From Roseicyclus amphidinii (GTDB lineage: Bacteria; Pseudomonadota; Alphaproteobacteria; Rhodobacterales; Rhodobacteraceae): a DNA stretch of 36,771 bases. The stretch covers positions 1 through 36,771 of the forward strand of contig NZ_JASJOE010000036.1 of NCBI RefSeq assembly GCF_030163755.1, given 5' to 3'. Both the position numbers and the translations under genes were made by a program. Shown piece by piece: positions 32,583 to 36,771 of this stretch. The notes beneath the pieces were generated by a model, which saw only the letters and a program-made list of their open reading frames with translations, did not search any database and had not been told where the DNA came from. Numbering within the stretch: the first letter of the stretch is position 1; each line of letters starts with the position of its first letter.

Positions 32583-34127
32583 ATGGACTTGCCCCCCCTG
32601 CCCCTTCTCGCGCCCGCGATCATCGTGGTCGCCATGGCCTTCGCCTTTACCACGCCCGGCCGGAGGCCGGGTGCCGCGCCGCGCATCGCGGAGCTGGCTG
32701 CGCTGGGGGCGTTCGCCGTTGCGGTGCTGTCGGGGCTGGCGCTGCTCGTCGCGGGGCCTGCGACATTGGCGGTCGGGCCGGTCGCGCTGCGGCTCGACGG
32801 GGTGTCGGCGGTGATGCTGGCGCTGGTGTCCTTCGTGGGCTGGGTCGTGCTGCGCTACGCGGCCACCTACATGGACGGCGAAGACCGGCAGGGGGCCTTC
32901 ACCGGCTGGCTCTGCGCGACGCTGGCCGCCGTGATGATGCTGGTGACGGCCGGCACGCTGGTGGTCTTCGTGCTGGCCTGGGTGGCGACGAGCGTCTTCC
33001 TGCAGCGGCTGCTCCTGTTCTACGGCAACCGCGTGGGCGCGCGCCGGGCGGCGCGGAAGAAATGGGTGACCTCGCGGCTGGGCGACCTTGCGCTCATCGC
33101 GGCGGCGGTGCTTCTGCAGATCGGCTATGGCACCGGCGAGATCGCCGCGATCCTCGCCGCGGCAAGCGAGGGCGTGGCCCCCGCGGGCGCGGCCTGGGCA
33201 CCGGCCTTTCTCGCGCTGGCGGCGCTGCTGAAATCCGCGCAATTCCCCATGCACGGCTGGCTGACCGAGGTGATGGAGACGCCGACACCGGTCTCGGCGC
33301 TGCTGCACGCAGGCGTGATCAACGCGGGCGGGTTCCTGTTGATCCGCTTTGCCGACGTGATGCTGCTGGCGCCGGGCGTGCTGGCGGTTCTGGTCATGAT
33401 CGGGGGCTTCACGGCACTGTTCGGAGGCCTCGTCATGCTGACGCAACCGGCGGTGAAGACCTCGCTCGCGTGGTCCACCGTGGCGCAGATGGGCTTCATG
33501 ATCCTGCAATGCGGGCTGGCGCTCTTCCCGTTGGCGCTGCTGCATATCCTGGCCCATTCGCTCTACAAGGCGCATGCCTTCCTCGCCGCGGGGCAGGCTG
33601 TCGAGGGCGTGGCCGCGATCCGCAGGCCGGGGCCTGTGGCCATCCCGAACGGCGCGGCGGTGCTCAAGGCCTTTGTCGCGGCGCTGGCGATCTATGCCGC
33701 TGTCGGCCTCGGCTTCGGCTTCGACGGCAAGTCGCCGCAGGCCGTGGCGCTTGGCGCGATCCTCATCTTCGGCGTGGCCTACCTGCTGGCGCAGGGGCTG
33801 GCCGATGCCGCCCCCGCGGCGCTGACGCGGCGCACGGCGCTGATGTCGGTCGCGGCCTCGGCCGCCTATTTCGCGCTGCAGCGCGGGTCGGAGTGGCTGA
33901 TGTCGGGCACGTTGCCCGCGACGCCCGCGCCGGGGCCGCTGGAATGGGCGCTGATCGTGCTGGCGGTGATCAGCTTCGGCGCGGTCGCCATCGCGCAGGC
34001 GATGTTCCCGCTCTGGGCCTATCACCCGGCGGCGGCGGGACTGCGGGTGCATCTGTCGAACGGGCTTTACGCCAACGCGGTGCTGGACCGGCTGCTGGGC
34101 GGCTGGGCGCTGCGGCACAAGATCTGA
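32583..34127 (+). CDS. dabB: DAB inorganic-carbon pump membrane subunit
   Basis: DabB is the proton/cation-translocating partner of DabA. The protein is 514 residues with about 13 or more helices and belongs to the complex I NuoL / Mrp antiporter family (Proton_antipo_M). Conserved antiporter segments are present: FPMHGWLTEVMETPTPVSAL, LLHAGVINAGGFLLIR, LAWSTVAQMGFMI and HSLYKAHAFLAAG with its functional Lys and His. CAGGAG lies nine bases before ATG 32583; a TTG eight codons earlier is less likely. dabA follows 15 bases later, an arrangement specific to DAB pumps and not to Mrp or complex I operons. Confidence 0.92.
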   Translation: MDLPPLPLLAPAIIVVAMAFAFTTPGRRPGAAPRIAELAALGAFAVAVLSGLALLVAGPATLAVGPVALRLDGVSAVMLALVSFVGWVVLRYAATYMDGEDRQGAFTGWLCATLAAVMMLVTAGTLVVFVLAWVATSVFLQRLLLFYGNRVGARRAARKKWVTSRLGDLALIAAAVLLQIGYGTGEIAAILAAASEGVAPAGAAWAPAFLALAALLKSAQFPMHGWLTEVMETPTPVSALLHAGVINAGGFLLIRFADVMLLAPGVLAVLVMIGGFTALFGGLVMLTQPAVKTSLAWSTVAQMGFMILQCGLALFPLALLHILAHSLYKAHAFLAAGQAVEGVAAIRRPGPVAIPNGAAVLKAFVAALAIYAAVGLGFGFDGKSPQAVALGAILIFGVAYLLAQGLADAAPAALTRRTALMSVAASAAYFALQRGSEWLMSGTLPATPAPGPLEWALIVLAVISFGAVAIAQAMFPLWAYHPAAAGLRVHLSNGLYANAVLDRLLGGWALRHKI

Positions 34128-34142
34128 GTTGGGGGACAAGAG

Positions 34143-36551
34143 ATGACCAAGACAGATATCCTGACGCCCGAAGCTCTGATGACCGCCGCCGACGCGGCGG
34201 GCCGCGCGATCCCGCCGGTCTGGCCGCTGGCCTCCTCGGTGGCGGTGAACCCCTATCTCGGCCAGACGGGCGAACGGCTGGCCACCACGGGCGCGCGGTT
34301 GGCGCGGGTCGCGGGCGTGCCGGTGACGATGCCGCGCGACTGGTATGCCGCTCGGCTGGCCGATGGGCGGATCACGGATGATGATTTGGCAGCCGCGCTC
34401 GAGGCCGCCCCCGCCGAGGGGCGCCCCCGCGACCTTGCCGCGCTGAAGGAGGCCGCACAAAGCCCCGCGCGCACGCCCAAGGCGTTGCCGACGGTGGCGG
34501 ACCTTGCCGCCGATGCCTCGCGGCTCGACTGGCCGGGGCTGATCGCGGAACGGATCGGCGGCTGGGCCGGGTCCTATTTCGACGCCGGTCAGGCGCTTTG
34601 GGCCGCCCCCCGTCGGCGCGGGCCCTGGACCGAGTGGCGCGCGGTCGCCACCCATGACCTGACGCCGGAGATTCACGGGCTGAAGGGCTTCGCTGCCCAT
34701 GTCTTCGACGCGCCCGAAACGGCGGAGGGCGCGATCGCGCGCGCCGCCGAGACGCTGGGGCTGACGGCGGCAGAGCTGGAGACCTATTTCCACCAGCTCC
34801 TGATGAGCATGGGCGGCTGGGCGCAATTCGCGCGCTACCGGCTGTGGCAGGTGGAACTGGGCGGCGGCAGCGACCCGGTCATGGCCGAGATGCTGGCGAT
34901 CCGACTGACCTGGGAAGAGGCGCTCTACCGCCAATACGAGGACGAGATCGCCGACGATTGGGCGCGGGCCCGGGCGGCCCATGCTGCACCGGTTGCGGCC
35001 TCGAACGCGCTGATCGTCGACGAGATCCTGCAGGAAGCCGCCGAGCGCGCGGCGCAGCGCGATCTGGCAGCCCTGCTCGCCGCCGAGCCGCCAGCGCCGC
35101 GCGACGGTCGGCCCGCGGTTCAGGCGGCCTTCTGCATCGACGTGCGCTCGGAGGTGTTCCGCCGCGCCTTGGAATCCGTAGATCCCGGCATCGAGACGCT
35201 GGGCTTCGCGGGCTTCTTCGGGGTGGCCACGAAGCACCGCGGCTTCGGCTCGGACGTGGAGGAGCTGCGCCTGCCGGTGCTGCTGAACCCCTCTGTCGGC
35301 ACCTGTTCGGGCGGCCCCGGCGACGCGCAAGACGATGCCGAGGCGCGCTTCGCGGCGCGGGCCAAGCGGGCCTGGGGGCGGTTCAAGCTGGCCGCGGTCT
35401 CCTCCTTCGCCTTCGTCGAGGCGATGGGGCCGGTCTACGCGGGCAAGCTGGTGCGCGACGCGCTGGGGATGGACGGGCGCGCGCTGCCCGACGGGCCTGC
35501 GCCACGGCTTGACCCGGCGCTGGACCTCGCGGCGCGGACCGGCGCGGCCGAGACGGTGCTGCGCGCGATGTCGCTGACCGAGGGCTTCGCGCGTGTGATC
35601 CTGTTGGCGGGGCATGGGGCGAACGTGGTGAACAACCCGCATGCCTCGGCGCTGCATTGCGGGGCCTGCGGCGGCTATTCGGGCGAGGTGAACGCGCGGC
35701 TGCTGGCGCTTTTGCTGAACGATCCCGAGGTTCGGGCGGGCCTGCCCGCGCGGGGCATCACGCTGCCCGAGGATACGCTCTTCGTGGCCGCTCTGCATGA
35801 CACGACGACGGACGGCGTGAAGCTCTACGAGGCGGATGTGGACACCTCCGCCCATGCCGCGGACCTGTCGCAGCTCAAGCGCTGGCTGGCCGACGCGGGC
35901 CGCATCACGCGGGCCGAGCGGGCGCTGCGCCTGCCGCGCGCGGGGGGCGCGGACGAGATCGAACAGCGGTCGCGCGACTGGGCCGAGGTGCGCCCCGAAT
36001 GGGCGCTGGCGGGCTGCAAGGCCTTCATCGCCGCCCCGCGCGGGCGGACGGCGGGCCGCAGCCTTCAGGGCCGGGCCTTCCTGCACAATTACGACTGGCG
36101 GGCGGATCAGGGCTTCGGCGTGCTGGAACTGATCCTGACCGCGCCTGTTGTCGTCGCCAGCTGGATCAGCCTGCAATACTACGGCTCGACCGTCGCGCCC
36201 TCGGTCTTCGGGGGCGGCAACAAGCTGATTCATAACGTCACCGGCGGGATCGGCGTGGTCGAGGGGAATGGCGGGCTTCTGCGCGCGGGCCTGCCGTGGC
36301 AGTCGGTGCATGACGGCGAGGGCTACGCCCATGAGCCGCTGCGCCTTTCGGTCTGTATCGAGGCCCCGCGCGAGGCGATGACCGACATCCTGCGCCGGCA
36401 CGCGGGCGTGCGGGCGCTGTTCGACAATCGCTGGCTGCATCTCTTCGCGCTGGACGAGGCGGGGCGGATGGCCTGGCGCTACGCGGGCGACCTGACGTGG
36501 GAGGCCGCCGAAGGGGCCGAGCCCCCCGTGGCGCTGCGCAAGGCGGGATGA
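34143..36551 (+). CDS. dabA: DAB inorganic-carbon pump catalytic subunit (DUF2309)
   Basis: DabA has a zinc site related to beta-carbonic anhydrase and, coupled to DabB, is thought to make CO2 hydration vectorial so that bicarbonate builds up in the cell. The protein is 802 residues. The zinc ligands are intact: Cys331 and Asp333 (FCIDVRSE), His491 ([11 protein letters not shown]) and Cys506 (HCGACGG). The His-to-Cys spacing of 15 equals that of the Halothiobacillus protein. Other family segments include [12 protein letters not shown] near the N-terminus and [22 protein letters not shown] near the end. It is co-transcribed with dabB. No carboxysome or RuBisCO gene is in the window. Confidence 0.95.
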   Translation: MTKTDILTPEALMTAADAAGRAIPPVWPLASSVAVNPYLGQTGERLATTGARLARVAGVPVTMPRDWYAARLADGRITDDDLAAALEAAPAEGRPRDLAALKEAAQSPARTPKALPTVADLAADASRLDWPGLIAERIGGWAGSYFDAGQALWAAPRRRGPWTEWRAVATHDLTPEIHGLKGFAAHVFDAPETAEGAIARAAETLGLTAAELETYFHQLLMSMGGWAQFARYRLWQVELGGGSDPVMAEMLAIRLTWEEALYRQYEDEIADDWARARAAHAAPVAASNALIVDEILQEAAERAAQRDLAALLAAEPPAPRDGRPAVQAAFCIDVRSEVFRRALESVDPGIETLGFAGFFGVATKHRGFGSDVEELRLPVLLNPSVGTCSGGPGDAQDDAEARFAARAKRAWGRFKLAAVSSFAFVEAMGPVYAGKLVRDALGMDGRALPDGPAPRLDPALDLAARTGAAETVLRAMSLTEGFARVILLAGHGANVVNNPHASALHCGACGGYSGEVNARLLALLLNDPEVRAGLPARGITLPEDTLFVAALHDTTTDGVKLYEADVDTSAHAADLSQLKRWLADAGRITRAERALRLPRAGGADEIEQRSRDWAEVRPEWALAGCKAFIAAPRGRTAGRSLQGRAFLHNYDWRADQGFGVLELILTAPVVVASWISLQYYGSTVAPSVFGGGNKLIHNVTGGIGVVEGNGGLLRAGLPWQSVHDGEGYAHEPLRLSVCIEAPREAMTDILRRHAGVRALFDNRWLHLFALDEAGRMAWRYAGDLTWEAAEGAEPPVALRKAG

Positions 36552-36596
36552 GCGCCGGGGCTTGAGCGGCACTGCGAAACCTGAGTAACTCGGCCC

Positions 36597-36771
36597 ATGG
36601 CCATCCTGACCGTCACGCTCAACCCCGCGCTCGACCTCGAGACGACGACGCCGCAGCTGCTGCCCGGCGAAAAGCTGCGCTGCGCCGAGCCGAGCCGCGA
36701 TCCGGGCGGCGGCGGTCTCAACGTCGCGCGCGCGGTGGTGCAGCTGGGCGGCACGGCCGTGGCGCTGGTGG
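36597..36771 (+). CDS. PfkB-family sugar-phosphate kinase, partial at 3' end
   Basis: Only the first 58 codons are in the window. The translation MAILTVTLNPALDLETTTPQ, followed by LPGEKLRCAEPSRDPGG and GGLNVARAVVQLGG, is the N-terminal substrate-binding region of the 1-phosphofructokinase / 6-phosphofructokinase-2 / tagatose-6-phosphate kinase group (N-P-A-x-D and G-G-x-N-V-A-R). These enzymes phosphorylate fructose phosphates in glycolysis. The substrate cannot be decided from this part. The gene starts 45 bases after dabA on the same strand, without a clear SD; co-transcription is possible. Confidence 0.85.
   Translation, partial: MAILTVTLNPALDLETTTPQLLPGEKLRCAEPSRDPGGGGLNVARAVVQLGGTAVALV

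Noticed and set aside
32394-36572. A 1392-codon minus-strand frame opposite dabB and dabA
   Set aside because: It mirrors the two recognised DAB genes and encodes a His/Arg/Gln/Pro-rich product without any domain.
1-36771. tRNA, rRNA, insertion sequence or prophage
   Set aside because: I found no tRNA-like arms, no rRNA-like sequence, no transposase or integrase, and no terminal inverted repeats flanking a gene. Base composition is even except for short AT-rich promoter patches.

Overview
The window looks like a chromosomal stretch of a Rhodobacterales alphaproteobacterium (Roseobacter/Paracoccus-type). It is very GC-rich with strong G/C at third codon positions. The gene families agree: a Hint-domain protein, TIGR01244 and DUF1223 proteins, a retropepsin-like protease, MarC, acnA, and the lptF-lptG-lptD-surA-pdxA cluster next to pepA-holC. 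I see no tRNA, rRNA, CRISPR array, insertion sequence or prophage. Several genes start at TTG or GTG, and Shine-Dalgarno (SD) placement decides these starts.

Layout. 1-2113: end of an acidic protein with about nine 45-46-residue tandem repeats, cut by the left edge. 2114-3172: a minus-strand pair, a one-helix membrane protein then a Hint-domain protein. 3173-3743: mostly non-coding, holding a perfect inverted repeat. 3744-4978: a small Gln-rich ORF facing two overlapping paralogous lipoprotein-like genes. 5055-5530: ndk with its terminator. 5595-8761: an MFS efflux pump divergent from an ABC-F ATPase. 8776-11926: an exported protein with a TTG start, cytochrome b561, three 26-bp direct repeats, MarC, a membrane-anchored retropepsin, and holC.

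11468-20309: the envelope block. pepA-holC diverges from lptF-lptG-lptD-surA-pdxA, which is chained mostly by ATGA overlaps. It makes the LPS-export permease pair, the outer-membrane LPS translocon, its periplasmic chaperone and a vitamin B6 enzyme. The rsmA gene usual after pdxA is absent.

20335-25476: a DksA/TraR zinc-finger gene with a small partner and a perfect FNR-type box upstream, then a TIGR01244 phosphatase-like protein, an EamA transporter, an LpxL/HtrB-like acyltransferase with Gln in place of the catalytic acid, a DUF1223 thioredoxin-like protein, a PEMT/ICMT-type methyltransferase and a dual-specificity-type phosphatase.

25532-32437: acnA with terminator and an upstream palindrome, then a CHASE2 adenylate cyclase, a FecR-domain protein and a DUF3307 membrane protein. 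32583-36771: dabB-dabA, a two-gene DAB inorganic-carbon pump with its zinc ligands intact, followed by the start of a PfkB-family sugar kinase.

The window is mainly housekeeping. The least explained items are the repeat protein, the lipoprotein pair, the HX4Q acyltransferase, the FNR-box DksA operon, and the cyclase/FecR/DUF3307 and DAB modules.
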